Notes: generated from the sequence alone by a model not told the origin. Shown: positions 14,345-23,860, counted from the first letter of the stretch. The stretch is DNA of 64,000 nt from Flavobacteriaceae bacterium (GCA_947456955.1 CANGTQ010000002.1:62001-126000), one strand, 5' to 3'. Made by a program: numbers and translations.

Positions 14345-15970
14345 ATGGAGAACTATGCTCAAACTACGAAATCGATTTCGTTAGAAAAATATGGGATTAA
14401 AAATGTTCAAGAAATAATTCATAACCCAACATTCGAAAAGTTATACGATGATGAATTAAATCCAAATTTACAAGGTTTTGAAAAAGGACAATTAACAGAG
14501 CTTGGAGCTGTAAATGTTATGACTGGTGTTTTTACTGGTCGTTCACCAAAAGATAAATACATTGTAAAAGACAGCATTACCGAAGATACTATTTGGTGGA
14601 ATTCTGACAAAGCCGTTAATGACAACAAGCCAATTACACAAAATACATGGAATGCTTTAAGAGATAATACGACTAATCAATTATCCGGAAAGAAATTATA
14701 TGTTGTTGATGCTTTTTGTGGCGCCAATGAAAATACACGATTGAAAGTTCGCTTCATTATGGAAGTGGCATGGCAGGCACATTTTGTTACGAATATGTTT
14801 ATACGCCCAACGGAAGCAGAATTAGATAGTTTTGGCGAGCCTGATTTCATTGTAATGAATGGTTCCAAAACGTCTTTCAAAGATTTTGCTAATTATGGAT
14901 TAAACTCCGAAGTATATATTGCTTTTAATTTAACCGAGAAAATCCAAATTATTGGGGGTACTTGGTATGGCGGCGAAATGAAAAAAGGAATGTTTGCCAT
15001 GATGAATTATTATTTGCCATTGCAGGGAATAGCTTCAATGCACTGTTCGGCTAATAAAGGAGCAGAGGGCGATGTAGCTGTTTTCTTCGGACTTTCAGGT
15101 ACAGGAAAAACAACATTGTCTACCGACCCAAAACGAGAATTAATAGGTGATGATGAACACGGTTGGGATGACGAAGGAGTCTTCAATTTTGAAGGTGGTT
15201 GCTATGCGAAAACTATAGATTTAAGTATAGAAAATGAACCAGACATTTATGGTGCCATTAAAAGAGATGCGCTGTTAGAAAATGTTACAGTTGATGCTGA
15301 CGGAATAATTGATTTTAAAGACACATCTGTAACTCAAAACACCAGAGTTTCCTATCCTATTTATCATATTCATAATATTGTAAAACCGGTTTCAAAAGCG
15401 GGTCATGCCAATAAAGTAATTTTCCTTACTGCAGATGCTTTCGGAGTAATGCCTCCAGTTTCAAAATTAACATCTGAACAAACTAAATATTATTTTCTTT
15501 CTGGATTTACAGCCAAGTTAGCAGGTACAGAACGCGGAATTACAGAACCAACACCTACGTTCTCCGCTTGTTTTGGAAAAGCATTTTTGACATTGCATCC
15601 AACAAAATACGCAGAAGAATTGGTTAAGAAAATGGAGCAAAACAAAGCCAAAGCGTATATGGTTAACACAGGTTGGAACGGAACAGGAAAACGTATTTCG
15701 ATAAAAGATACTCGCGCTATCATAGATGCTATTTTAGATGGTTCAATCGAAAATGCAGAAACTAAAATGGTTCCAATTTTCAATTTTGAAGTCCCAACAT
15801 CTTTGCACGATGTAAATTCATCGATTTTAGACCCAAGAGATACGTATGACAAAGTATCGGATTGGAATACAAAAGCCAATGATTTAGCTTCACTTTTTAT
15901 TAAAAATTTCGAACAATATACCGACAATGATCAAGGGGAAAGCTTGGTAAAATCTGGACCACAATTATAA
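14345..15970 (+). CDS. pckA: Phosphoenolpyruvate carboxykinase (ATP)
   Basis: This 541-residue enzyme converts oxaloacetate and ATP to phosphoenolpyruvate in gluconeogenesis. The kinase P-loop [11 protein letters not shown] is near residue 248, followed by the metal site [29 protein letters not shown] near 69 and the late [11 protein letters not shown] are also typical. I prefer the ATG at 14345 (MENYAQTTK); an in-frame ATG at 14324 would add seven residues. It is monocistronic, with its own terminator. Confidence 0.97.
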   Translation: MENYAQTTKSISLEKYGIKNVQEIIHNPTFEKLYDDELNPNLQGFEKGQLTELGAVNVMTGVFTGRSPKDKYIVKDSITEDTIWWNSDKAVNDNKPITQNTWNALRDNTTNQLSGKKLYVVDAFCGANENTRLKVRFIMEVAWQAHFVTNMFIRPTEAELDSFGEPDFIVMNGSKTSFKDFANYGLNSEVYIAFNLTEKIQIIGGTWYGGEMKKGMFAMMNYYLPLQGIASMHCSANKGAEGDVAVFFGLSGTGKTTLSTDPKRELIGDDEHGWDDEGVFNFEGGCYAKTIDLSIENEPDIYGAIKRDALLENVTVDADGIIDFKDTSVTQNTRVSYPIYHIHNIVKPVSKAGHANKVIFLTADAFGVMPPVSKLTSEQTKYYFLSGFTAKLAGTERGITEPTPTFSACFGKAFLTLHPTKYAEELVKKMEQNKAKAYMVNTGWNGTGKRISIKDTRAIIDAILDGSIENAETKMVPIFNFEVPTSLHDVNSSILDPRDTYDKVSDWNTKANDLASLFIKNFEQYTDNDQGESLVKSGPQL

Positions 15971-15987
15971 TTTATAAACCTAACCAA

Positions 15988-16026
15988 AGAAAAAAGCCAT
16001 TCACTTAATTGAGAATGGCTTTTTTT
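15988..16026. terminator. Bidirectional terminator between pckA and hemD
   Basis: The stem AGCCATTC/GAATGGCT (15995-16002 and 16013-16020) has a T-run on the right and an A-run on the left, so it can end both the pckA and the convergent hemD transcripts. Confidence 0.88.
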
Positions 16027-16045
16027 ATAAATGTCAAATTTGATT

Positions 16046-16804
16046 TTATTTTCCTTTATTGGCGTCAGCAATATATTTTTCTAAAGCCATTGTCATGGAT
16101 GGCGTTTCTGGTGTAGGTGCTAGTATGTCAATACGTAATCCATGCTCCAAAGCTTCTTTTTGAGTAGTGCTTCCAAAAACAGCGATACGCGTATTGTTTT
16201 GTTTAAAGTCAGGGAAATTTTTGAACAATGACTTTATCCCTGTTGGACTAAAGAATGCCAAAACATCATAATAAACATCTGCCAAATCAGACAAATCACT
16301 CATTACTGTTTTGTAAAAAGTGGCTTGAGTCCAATCTACTTTTAAAGTATTCAATGTTTGTGGAACATCAAAATTCAATTGGTCAGAAGCTGGTAAAAGA
16401 AATTTCTCGTCTTTGTATTTTTTGATTAACGGAGACAAATCAATAAAGTCTTTTTGACCAACGTAGATTTTACGTTTTCTATAAACCACATATTTTTGGA
16501 GATAAAAAGCAATCGCTTCTGACTGGCAAAAATATTTTAAATCTTCAGGAACTTTATAACGCATTTCTTCAGCCACTCTAAAAAAATGATCCACAGAATT
16601 TCTGCTGTTTAAAATGATAGCCGTAAAGTTATTCAGGTCAATTTTTTGACTTCTGACATCTTTTGCACTTACACCTTCTACATGTATAAACGGGCGGAAA
16701 TCAATCTTTACCTTATGCTTTTGTTGTAATTCAAAATAAGGTGAATTCTCTACTTTTGGTTCTGGCTGTGACACCAAAATTGTTTTCACTTTCAAATTGG
16801 ACAT
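16046..16804 (-). CDS. hemD: Uroporphyrinogen-III synthase
   Basis: This 252-residue protein matches the HemD fold of Flavobacteria, which cyclises hydroxymethylbilane to uroporphyrinogen III in heme synthesis. Features include VKTILVSQPEP at the N-terminus, the conserved IILNSRNSVDHFF near 62, and DVLAFFSPTGIKSLF plus RIAVFGSTTQKEALEHGL in the second half. Sequence conservation in this family is weak, so the call relies on these segments. It follows the DUF4271 gene with a one-base gap. Confidence 0.88.
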   Translation of the reverse strand: MSNLKVKTILVSQPEPKVENSPYFELQQKHKVKIDFRPFIHVEGVSAKDVRSQKIDLNNFTAIILNSRNSVDHFFRVAEEMRYKVPEDLKYFCQSEAIAFYLQKYVVYRKRKIYVGQKDFIDLSPLIKKYKDEKFLLPASDQLNFDVPQTLNTLKVDWTQATFYKTVMSDLSDLADVYYDVLAFFSPTGIKSLFKNFPDFKQNNTRIAVFGSTTQKEALEHGLRIDILAPTPETPSMTMALEKYIADANKGK

Positions 16805-16805
16805 C

Positions 16806-17480
16806 CTAATGTGCTAAATTTTTTGTAATCAAATAATACATAAAATAGTAGGGCGCTATTTCAAGTGCGCAAAGATACAAAATAAAATAAAACAACTTAC
16901 CGATAAGCAAATTTTGATAAATCTTCAGCGAAACCAAATAAGAAAACAAATTAATAATTAAAATTACAGCAATTGTGCAATAAATTAAAATATTCGACGG
17001 AGTGTTATTGTAAAACAAATAAATGTTAATCGGCAGTAAAATCAATCCGATAAAAGTTCGGTAACTGACTTTCTGTAAATTGAACTGTTCGGCAAATTCT
17101 TCAATGTTAAATATAGTGGCTACAATTTTTTCAATTAAAAATTTTGAAAGCACAAATATTCCAAAAAAGGTAAATATCCGGATAAAAATTATCCAATCCG
17201 TTTTAGAAACATAACCAAAAAAATTCAGCACCAATTGAATGAAAAAGGAAAACGAAATAATCTGAACAATAAACAGTAATATTGTAAAACCACTCATCAA
17301 GTGAGAAGTATCTTTGTACACTTTAATGTATTTATCAGTAACCAAAATTTTTAGAAATTCACTAAACCGGGTTTCAAAAGCGGTCTTGGTAATTGCAATT
17401 AAAACAAAAGAAAAGACAAATAAGTAAGTAGCCCAATCCCTGTGCTCCAAAATTCTTGGTTGTAAAATAGTTTCAATCAT
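16806..17480 (-). CDS. DUF4271 membrane protein
   Basis: This 224-residue polytopic protein has about six hydrophobic helices. It begins MIETILQPRILEHRDWATYLF, a typical DUF4271 N-terminus, and contains FRTFIGLILLPINI-like segments (YRTFIGLILLPINIYLF near 143). The function is unknown. Pairing with hemD, one base apart, is usual in Flavobacteria and suggests co-transcription. Confidence 0.88.
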   Translation of the reverse strand: MIETILQPRILEHRDWATYLFVFSFVLIAITKTAFETRFSEFLKILVTDKYIKVYKDTSHLMSGFTILLFIVQIISFSFFIQLVLNFFGYVSKTDWIIFIRIFTFFGIFVLSKFLIEKIVATIFNIEEFAEQFNLQKVSYRTFIGLILLPINIYLFYNNTPSNILIYCTIAVILIINLFSYLVSLKIYQNLLIGKLFYFILYLCALEIAPYYFMYYLITKNLAH

Positions 17481-17537
17481 AATTCCGACAAAATTACTGA
17501 TTTTTTATTTCTTAAAATTATTATATAATTATTAAGA

Positions 17538-17565
17538 TTGCGCTCTGATAAAAAGTTTATTTTTG
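17538..17565 (+). promoter_or_regulatory. Promoter of the mannose-phosphate transferase / pyrC operon
   Basis: TTG (17538-17540), a 17-base spacer and TATTTTTG (17558-17565) match the Bacteroidota promoter consensus in both boxes and in spacing. The ATG is 24 bases downstream. Confidence 0.7.
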
Positions 17566-17589
17566 CAATTAAGTTTGACGGCACTTACT

Positions 17590-18315
17590 ATGAGCGAAGG
17601 TATTGTAATTATTCCTACTTACAACGAAATTGAAAACATCGAAGGTATCATTCGGGCTGTATTTTCGTTACATAAAAACTTTCATGTTTTAATAGTTGAT
17701 GATAATTCACCTGATAAAACGGCTGAAAAAGTTATCGAATTACAAAGCGAATTTCAAGACAATTTGTTTTTATCAGTAAGACAGAAAAAATCTGGTCTAG
17801 GAACAGCATATGTACATGGATTTAAGTGGGCATTAAATCATAATTACGATTATATTTTTGAAATGGACGCCGATTTTTCACACAACCCAAATGATTTAGT
17901 AAAACTTTATGATGCCTGCTATTCCAGCGGTGCAGATGTGGCTATTGGGTCGCGTTATGTTACAGGTGTAAATGTTGTAAATTGGCCATTGAGTAGAGTA
18001 TTGCTTTCTTATTTTGCATCAGTTTATGTACGAATGATTACCGGAATGAAAATCATGGATGCTACAGCCGGATTTATTTGTTACCATCGAGAAGTATTGG
18101 AAAAAATAAATTTAGATAAAATTGAATTCATTGGCTACGCTTTCCAAATAGAAATGAAATACAGGGCTTTCGCCAAAAATTTTAATATACAGGAAGTTCC
18201 AGTCATATTTACAGACAGAACTAAAGGACAATCTAAAATGAGTGGTTCTATTATCAAAGAAGCTATTCTTGGAGTTATTTCTTTGAGACTTAAAAAGTTT
18301 TTAAATCAATTATAA
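17590..18315 (+). CDS. Polyprenol monophosphomannose synthase-like glycosyltransferase (GT2)
   Basis: This 241-residue GT2 enzyme carries IVIIPTYNEIENIEGII at the N-terminus, VDDNSPDKTA near 40 and the metal-binding EMDADFSHNP near 92. The terminal RTKGQSKMSGSIIKEA segment marks the dolichyl/polyprenyl-phosphate mannose synthase group, which makes a lipid-linked sugar donor at the membrane. The ATG at 17590 was chosen over an upstream TTG that lies in the promoter box. It is one base upstream of pyrC. Confidence 0.9.
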   Translation: MSEGIVIIPTYNEIENIEGIIRAVFSLHKNFHVLIVDDNSPDKTAEKVIELQSEFQDNLFLSVRQKKSGLGTAYVHGFKWALNHNYDYIFEMDADFSHNPNDLVKLYDACYSSGADVAIGSRYVTGVNVVNWPLSRVLLSYFASVYVRMITGMKIMDATAGFICYHREVLEKINLDKIEFIGYAFQIEMKYRAFAKNFNIQEVPVIFTDRTKGQSKMSGSIIKEAILGVISLRLKKFLNQL

Positions 18316-18316
18316 A

Positions 18317-19657
18317 ATGAATACCGTTTTAATTAAAAATGCTAAAATTGTAAACGAAGGAACCATTTTTGAAGGTGATGTTTTGATTGAAAACGAATTT
18401 ATTGTTGAAATCGCTGAAAGCATTAGCCCAAAACTTTCCAATTGTAAAATTATTGATGCTGAAGGAAGCTATTTAATTCCCGGAGCTATTGATGACCAGG
18501 TACATTTTCGCGAACCGGGTTTAACTCACAAAGGCGATATTGCTTCAGAAAGTCGAGCCGCTGTTGCTGGTGGAATCACTTCTTATATAGAGCAACCCAA
18601 TACAGTTCCCAATGCAGTTACCCAAGAAATTTTAGAAGAAAAATATCAAATTGCCGCCAAAACATCCTATGCTAATTATTCATTTATGATGGGCGGAACG
18701 AATGATAATTTAGAAGAAATTCTTAAAACAAATCCAAGAAATGTTGCGGGGTTAAAATTATTCCTTGGCTCATCAACAGGTGACATGTTGGTTGATAGTT
18801 CAGAGTCATTGGAAAAAATATTTTCTAACACAAAATTATTAATTGCCGTTCATAGTGAAGATGAGACAACAGTAAAAGAAAATTTAGAACGATATAAATT
18901 ACAGTTTGGAGATGATATTCCTGTTAAATTCCATCCGGAAATCAGAAGCGTAGAAGCCTGTTATAAATCGACTGTAAAAATTATTGATTTAGCAAAACGA
19001 ACCGGAGCCAGACTTCATGTTTTTCACCTTTCTACCGCTAAAGAGTTGGATTTATTTACCAATAAAATTCCATTAGAAGAAAAACAAATCACGGCCGAAG
19101 TTTGCATTCACCATCTTTGGTTTTCGGATGAAGATTATGCTACTAAAGGCAATCTTATTAAGTGGAATCCTGCCGTTAAATCTTCTGATGACAGAAAAGC
19201 GCTTTGGGAAGCCCTTCTGGATGATAGAATAGATGTAATTGCCACTGATCATGCTCCGCATACTTTAGAAGAAAAACAACAAGTTTACACAAAAGCACCT
19301 TCTGGTGGGCCATTGGTTCAGCATGCTGTGGTTGCAATGTTTGAAGCCAATCATCAAGGTAAGATTTCGGCAGAAAAAATTGTAGAAAAAATGTGCCACA
19401 ATCCGGCGAAGATTTTTAAAATTGAAAAGCGAGGTTTTATTAAAGTAGGATTCTATGCCGATTTAGTTATTGTAAATCCAGGTTTGCCATGGAGTGTTAA
19501 AAAAGAAAATATATTGGCCAAATGTGGTTGGTCGCCATTCGAAGGATATACTTTTAAATCAAGAATTACACATACTTTTGTTAATGGCGAATTGGTTTAT
19601 CAAAATTTTAAAGTAAAAGATATTCCTGTTGGTAAGCGTTTGCTTTTTGACAGGTAA
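18317..19657 (+). CDS. pyrC: Dihydroorotase
   Basis: This 446-residue amidohydrolase closes carbamoyl-aspartate to dihydroorotate in pyrimidine synthesis. Zinc-site motifs: DDQVHFREPGLTHKGD near residue 58, HVFHLSTAKE near 232 and ATDHAPHTLEEK near 309. The Asp at the first motif's usual HxH region reads DDQVHF rather than DxHVH, a variant I recall from Bacteroidota type I dihydroorotases, so activity is likely but unproven from sequence. It is cotranscribed with the upstream GT2 gene. Confidence 0.9.
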   Translation: MNTVLIKNAKIVNEGTIFEGDVLIENEFIVEIAESISPKLSNCKIIDAEGSYLIPGAIDDQVHFREPGLTHKGDIASESRAAVAGGITSYIEQPNTVPNAVTQEILEEKYQIAAKTSYANYSFMMGGTNDNLEEILKTNPRNVAGLKLFLGSSTGDMLVDSSESLEKIFSNTKLLIAVHSEDETTVKENLERYKLQFGDDIPVKFHPEIRSVEACYKSTVKIIDLAKRTGARLHVFHLSTAKELDLFTNKIPLEEKQITAEVCIHHLWFSDEDYATKGNLIKWNPAVKSSDDRKALWEALLDDRIDVIATDHAPHTLEEKQQVYTKAPSGGPLVQHAVVAMFEANHQGKISAEKIVEKMCHNPAKIFKIEKRGFIKVGFYADLVIVNPGLPWSVKKENILAKCGWSPFEGYTFKSRITHTFVNGELVYQNFKVKDIPVGKRLLFDR

Positions 19658-19712
19658 AAATTTGAATATGAAACCGCAGGTTCACGAACTCCTAATTAAA
19701 AAATATTGAAGC

Positions 19713-20120
19713 ATGAGTAAAAAATGGTTACTTTTTGGTTTAATAATTATGTCTTTCGGCTGCAATAGCAATTCGGTTGAAAAACCTAAAAACCTTATTG
19801 AGAAAGACAAAATGGTAGCTATATTATATGATATTTCTTTATTGGAAGCCATCAAAACTCAAAACATCAATGGTGGCATAACAAGTGAAATGGGATTCGA
19901 TTATATTTATAAAAAATATAAAATAGACAGCGTTCAATTTTCTAAAAGCAATAAATACTATGCTTCTGATATTGATGAATACAAAATGATGTTTGAAAAA
20001 GTTAAAGAAAAACTGAGTTCAGAAACTTTGAAAATTGATGCCGATGGGAATAAAAATCGGCAGGATGTTCCGTCTAATCCAAATAGCACTTTAAATTCGG
20101 ATACACCACAAGTGCAGTAA
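19713..20120 (+). CDS. DUF4296 lipoprotein
   Basis: This 135-residue protein has a lipoprotein signal with a lipobox-like SFGCNS (Cys near residue 15). The DUF4296 core reads MVAILYDISLLEA near 32, then YIYKKYKIDSVQFSKSNKYYASD; the tail is polar. The function is unknown. It follows pyrC by 55 bases, and its stop codon abuts the stop of the convergent epimerase gene. Confidence 0.88.
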   Translation: MSKKWLLFGLIIMSFGCNSNSVEKPKNLIEKDKMVAILYDISLLEAIKTQNINGGITSEMGFDYIYKKYKIDSVQFSKSNKYYASDIDEYKMMFEKVKEKLSSETLKIDADGNKNRQDVPSNPNSTLNSDTPQVQ

Positions 20121-21149
20121 TTACTTTTGTAAAGTAGTAACTTCTTTAATCACGCTATTAATACTTTGGAACTCAAAAGTCGATCCCGAAACTTCTGTAT
20201 TTTTTATTTTTTTATTGGATATATAATCAGATGAATGTAACGAATTTGCACTGTATTTCGATAGTTTTCTTTTTGTTCCAAAAAAAGTAGAAACAAACCA
20301 ATCCAATCGCCAAACTATTGCTGTCATCCAAGGCTTAGCTTCAATTTTAGGTTTTTTTACTTTAAGATTTTCAGCAATAGAAAAAATAATTTCTTTGAAA
20401 GTGATGTTTTCGGCCACAATAGTAAAACGTTCGCCATAGATGTTGCTTTTCATCAATTGAATCATAATTTTCACTACATCGGTAACGCCAACAAAAGCGG
20501 TAGAACCATTAGTGTAAAATGGGAATCCATTTTTTACAGCACTGAAAAACAAGCCACTTCCTTGATTCCAGAAGCCTGAACCCAAAATTACGCCTGGATT
20601 TACAATTACAACATTCAAGCCTTCCTGTTGACCGCGCCAAACTTCTATTTCGGCACCATATTTTGAAATAGCGTAATCACTATGAGGTGCTTCTGGATTC
20701 CATTCAGTATCTTCAGTAACCTCATTTTCATGAGATGCCAAACCTGCCTGCCGGTAGGCGAGGTTCCCTAATGCAGCTATTGAGCTCACATGGCAGAGTT
20801 TTTTAATTTTATTGTCGATACAAAAATTGACAATGTTGGCTGTACCTTCTATATTTATTTTCCGAAGTAACTCTTCGTCATTTGGGTCATTGGAAATTAA
20901 ACCAGCACAATGATAAACATAATCAATATTCTTAAATGCAATAGGCAGTGAGGGAACATCTATGATATCAGCTAGAACCCAATCTATCTTTGTAAATAAA
21001 TGCTCTTTTTGATATAACTGGAAAAGAGATTTTGTTTTTTTGATGGCATCAGCCTGTCGGTAAATTGCCCGAATTGAATCTTCGTTTTCAACCAAATGAA
21101 GCAGCAAATGTGCTCCGACTAATCCTGTTCCGCCTGTGACTAATATCAT
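20121..21149 (-). CDS. NAD-dependent epimerase/dehydratase family protein
   Basis: This 342-residue extended SDR has the cofactor motif MILVTGGTGLVGAHLL at the N-terminus, YVYHCAGLIS near 75, the catalytic SDYAISKYGAE (YxxxK) near 160 and IVNPGVILGSG near 186. The substrate is not evident. Between the SSIAALG segment and the WNPEAPHSDYA segment, the residues NLAYRQAGLA are encoded by a GC-rich palindrome (20741-20765) that also occurs between genes, so a mobile repeat appears to have been accepted in frame. Confidence 0.88.
   Translation of the reverse strand: MILVTGGTGLVGAHLLLHLVENEDSIRAIYRQADAIKKTKSLFQLYQKEHLFTKIDWVLADIIDVPSLPIAFKNIDYVYHCAGLISNDPNDEELLRKINIEGTANIVNFCIDNKIKKLCHVSSIAALGNLAYRQAGLASHENEVTEDTEWNPEAPHSDYAISKYGAEIEVWRGQQEGLNVVIVNPGVILGSGFWNQGSGLFFSAVKNGFPFYTNGSTAFVGVTDVVKIMIQLMKSNIYGERFTIVAENITFKEIIFSIAENLKVKKPKIEAKPWMTAIVWRLDWFVSTFFGTKRKLSKYSANSLHSSDYISNKKIKNTEVSGSTFEFQSINSVIKEVTTLQK
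20741..20765. repeat. REP-like palindrome inside the epimerase coding sequence
   Basis: AACCTGCCTGCC (20741-20752) faces GGTAGGCGAGGTT (20753-20765), giving a near-palindrome that shares the sequence CCTGCCTGCCGGTAGG with the intergenic copy at 11172-11187. It is translated on the minus strand as part of NLAYRQAGLA. Confidence 0.85.
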
Positions 21150-21154
21150 GTAGC

Positions 21155-21365
21155 GAATTTACGAATTTGGAATTAAGATTTGGGAATAAGGATTTAGGAA
21201 TTTAACAACTTGGGGATGACAAACGTGTATAATAACCCAACCTACCTGCCGGCAGACAGTTGGGAGTAAGCTATCATGTAGAGCGGACAGCGAGAGCAGT
21301 TGCCATGGAAAAGGGAATGCAGTGCTTCAAAAAATTCCAATTCCTTAATCCTAATTCCTAATTCT
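21155..21365. repeat. Composite repeat: word arms around a REP-like palindrome
   Basis: GAATTT/GGATTTAG-type words fill 21155-21203, and their inverse complement (AATTCC, TAATCC words) fills 21332-21365. Between them lies a hairpin made of CCCAAC (21236-21241), the perfect palindrome CTGCCGGCAG (21246-21255) and GTTGGG (21259-21264), followed by AGCGGACAGCGAGAGCAG. It occupies almost the whole gap between the epimerase and tyrS. Confidence 0.8.
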
Positions 21366-21368
21366 GTT

Positions 21369-21376
21369 TATCTTTG
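21369..21376 (+). promoter_or_regulatory. -7 box TATCTTTG before tyrS
   Basis: This is an exact TAnnTTTG match, 16 bases before the tyrS ATG. The region where a -33 box would lie is occupied by the word repeat. Confidence 0.5.
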
Positions 21377-21392
21377 CGCCAAATTGATTACC

Positions 21393-22703
21393 ATGAAGAA
21401 TCTTGTAGAAGAATTAAAATGGCGTGGATTATACCACGACAGCATGCCGGGAACCGAAGAACAACTTCTTAAGGAAGTTACGACCGCTTATATTGGTTTT
21501 GATCCAACAGCCGATTCGTTGCATATTGGGAGCATGGTGCAAATTATTTTACTTTTACATTTGAAAAATTTTGGACACAAACCGATTGCTTTGGTTGGTG
21601 GTGCCACTGGAATGATTGGAGATCCCTCGGGGAAATCGGATGAGCGTAATTTGCTTACTGAGGAGCAATTGGCAAAGAATGTGGCAGGAATAAAAAGTGT
21701 TTTATCACGCTTTTTGGATTTTAATTCGACCGAAGCCAATGCGCCGATAATGGTAAACAACTACGATTGGATGAAGTCATTTTCGTTTATCGATTTTGCT
21801 CGTGAAGTTGGAAAACGAATCACCGTTAATTATATGATGGCGAAAGATTCGGTGAAGAAACGTTTGTCGGGTGAAGCCGGAGACGGAATGAGTTTTACGG
21901 AATTCACATACCAATTGATTCAGGGATACGATTTTTATCATTTGCACAAGCATTACAATTGCGTATTGCAAATGGGCGGCTCTGACCAATGGGGAAATAT
22001 TACAACCGGAACTGAGTTAGTGCGCAGAATGAATCCGAACCCAGAAACATCGGTGGCTAAGGCATTTGCATTGACAACACCTTTGATTACAAAAGCGGAT
22101 GGTTCAAAATTTGGCAAATCAGAAGGTGGAAATATATGGTTGGATGCTGATAAGACTTCGGTTTATAAATTCTATCAGTTTTGGTTAAATACATCGGATG
22201 AAGATTCGGAGAAGTATATTAAGATTTTTACTTTTTTAGATAAAGAAATTATTGATGCTTTAATTGCAGAACATAAGGAAGCGGCGCATTTACGCGTATT
22301 ACAAAGAAGATTGGCCGAAGAAGTTACGATATTAGTTCACGGAAAAGCAGAATTTGATAAGGCAATTCAAGCTTCGAATATTTTATTTGGAAACGCAACA
22401 GCTGATGATTTGAAAACTTTAGACGAAGCTACTTTTTTAGAAGTTTTTGATGGCGTTCCGCAGGCGGAAATTTCAAGAAATGTCATTTCAGAAGGAATTA
22501 ACATTGTGGATGTACTAAATGAGAAATCAGGATTTTTAAAATCAAATGGCGAAGCGAGACGTGCTTTGGCAGAGAATTCGATTTCGGTAAATAAAGAAAA
22601 AGTAACAGAAGAATTTCAATTGACTTCAAAAGATTTGATTAACAATCAGTTTGTTTTGTTGCAACGCGGAAAGAAAAATTATTTTGTGATTAGGGTTGTT
22701 TAA
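21393..22703 (+). CDS. tyrS: Tyrosyl-tRNA synthetase
   Basis: This 436-residue class I synthetase charges tRNA-Tyr. Motifs: [16 protein letters not shown] near residue 35 (HIGH type), the tyrosine site [12 protein letters not shown] and [11 protein letters not shown] near 180-200, and the KMSKS equivalent KFGKSEGG near 240. A C-terminal S4-like RNA-binding domain follows ([19 protein letters not shown]). The ATG at 21393 gives the standard N-terminus [13 protein letters not shown]. It is transcribed alone. Confidence 0.97.
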   Translation: MKNLVEELKWRGLYHDSMPGTEEQLLKEVTTAYIGFDPTADSLHIGSMVQIILLLHLKNFGHKPIALVGGATGMIGDPSGKSDERNLLTEEQLAKNVAGIKSVLSRFLDFNSTEANAPIMVNNYDWMKSFSFIDFAREVGKRITVNYMMAKDSVKKRLSGEAGDGMSFTEFTYQLIQGYDFYHLHKHYNCVLQMGGSDQWGNITTGTELVRRMNPNPETSVAKAFALTTPLITKADGSKFGKSEGGNIWLDADKTSVYKFYQFWLNTSDEDSEKYIKIFTFLDKEIIDALIAEHKEAAHLRVLQRRLAEEVTILVHGKAEFDKAIQASNILFGNATADDLKTLDEATFLEVFDGVPQAEISRNVISEGINIVDVLNEKSGFLKSNGEARRALAENSISVNKEKVTEEFQLTSKDLINNQFVLLQRGKKNYFVIRVV

Positions 22704-22741
22704 CCGCAAAGTACGCAAAGCTTTTCGCATAGTGCGCTAAA
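22704..22741. repeat. Word array after tyrS (CGCAAAG words)
   Basis: CCGCAAAGTACGCAAAGC directly follows the tyrS stop codon and is faced by CGCATAGTGCGCT, a degenerate inverse complement. It could also act as a weak hairpin terminator. Confidence 0.55.
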
Positions 22742-22777
22742 TATAATTTGGGTTAAATAATAGAAACTCTTTTTTTA

Positions 22778-23758
22778 TTACATCACCATCAAATTACACC
22801 CACGAATATCAGAATTATCAAAACGTCCCAATACTTCGAAAGAATTATTGGGATATTTTTTGCCTAAATCTTGTATAGCAATAAAAGAACACGAATTAAT
22901 ATTGGCTAAGTCAATTACATTTATTCCGCCGGTTTTTCCATTGCTTACATAAGTCATAGCATCTTCGGTATCGCGGATTAGTATTTGCATCCAAGATGGA
23001 CATTCGAAAATTCCGTTGCCAAGAGAATAGGCTTGTGATAAAAGTTCGGTCATGCCGTATTCGGAATGAATGCTCGATACGCCAAAACCATCGCATAAGA
23101 TTTCGTGTAATTCTTCGCGTATCAATTCTTTTCGTTTTCCTTTCATGCCGCCCGTTTCCATGATGATGGTGTTTTTTAGCTGGAATTTTTGTTTCTCCAC
23201 TAAATCCAGTAAAGCATACGTTACCCCAATGAGGAGTATATTTTGTCCAGCTTTGTCAAGTTCAATAAGTTTAGCAATAAGTTCATCATAATTATGTAAA
23301 TAAAAACCGCTGTGCTCATTGTTTGATAGTTCAATCAAATCCTTTACCATATAAATTAAGGATGAACCAGAGCGTTCTAAATAGGATGGAAGCAGGGCTA
23401 AAATAGTATAATCTTCAATGTTTCCATAAAACTCAGAAAAGGCATTTCGATAGCTTTGTTCGTATAGAGAAATGTCAGTAACCAAGTGTTTGCTTGTGAT
23501 CATTCCTGTTGTTCCACTGCTGGTGAATATTTCCTGAATTTCATTCGTATTCGAAACAACATTATGATTCTTAAAAAACTGAATCGGCAGAAACGGAATT
23601 TGCTGTAGTGTTTTTATGGATTGTTTATCGACCTTTAAAAAATCACAGAACTCTTGATATACCAAGTTGTTTTCGTATTGAAAACGAAAGACTTTCAAAG
23701 CTATTTTTTCAAATTGCTTTTGAGAGGAAATGGTAAATATGTCTTGGTCAGAAATCAT
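22778..23758 (-). CDS. LuxE-like acyl-protein synthetase / acyltransferase
   Basis: This 326-residue protein resembles the LuxE family of adenylate-forming enzymes, which activate fatty acids. The nucleotide-binding motif EIFTSSGTTGMITSKH is near residue 80, and MTELLSQAY follows HSEYG near 235. No luxCDAB genes are near, so it does not serve bioluminescence; Bacteroidota carry stand-alone copies of unknown substrate. Its start codon is 5 bases from a repeat palindrome at 23764-23791. Confidence 0.82.
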   Translation of the reverse strand: MISDQDIFTISSQKQFEKIALKVFRFQYENNLVYQEFCDFLKVDKQSIKTLQQIPFLPIQFFKNHNVVSNTNEIQEIFTSSGTTGMITSKHLVTDISLYEQSYRNAFSEFYGNIEDYTILALLPSYLERSGSSLIYMVKDLIELSNNEHSGFYLHNYDELIAKLIELDKAGQNILLIGVTYALLDLVEKQKFQLKNTIIMETGGMKGKRKELIREELHEILCDGFGVSSIHSEYGMTELLSQAYSLGNGIFECPSWMQILIRDTEDAMTYVSNGKTGGINVIDLANINSCSFIAIQDLGKKYPNNSFEVLGRFDNSDIRGCNLMVM

Positions 23759-23763
23759 TTATT

Positions 23764-23791
23764 GAGATTCTGAAACAAGTTCAGAATGAAT
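23764..23791. repeat. Palindromic repeat copy 1 (ATTCTGAA / TTCAGAAT)
   Basis: Arms at 23767-23774 and 23780-23787 enclose the loop ACAAG; GAG precedes and GAATG follows. The same frame GAGATKCTGAAACAAGTTCA appears at 62852, with a T-A pair here replaced by G-C there, a compensating change. Confidence 0.9.
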
Positions 23792-23803
23792 GCAAAAGTA
23801 ATG

Positions 23804-23838
23804 AAAATAAAAAAAGCCCTAACTTTCGTTAGAGCTTT
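23804..23838 (-). terminator. Terminator after the 588-residue T9SS protein
   Basis: The minus-strand stem AGCTCTAAC/GTTAGGGCT (23828-23836 with 23815-23823, loop GAAA) is followed by an uninterrupted T-run. It lies 23 bases past the stop codon. Confidence 0.88.
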
Positions 23839-23860
23839 TAGATATCATTAAAAAAATCAA

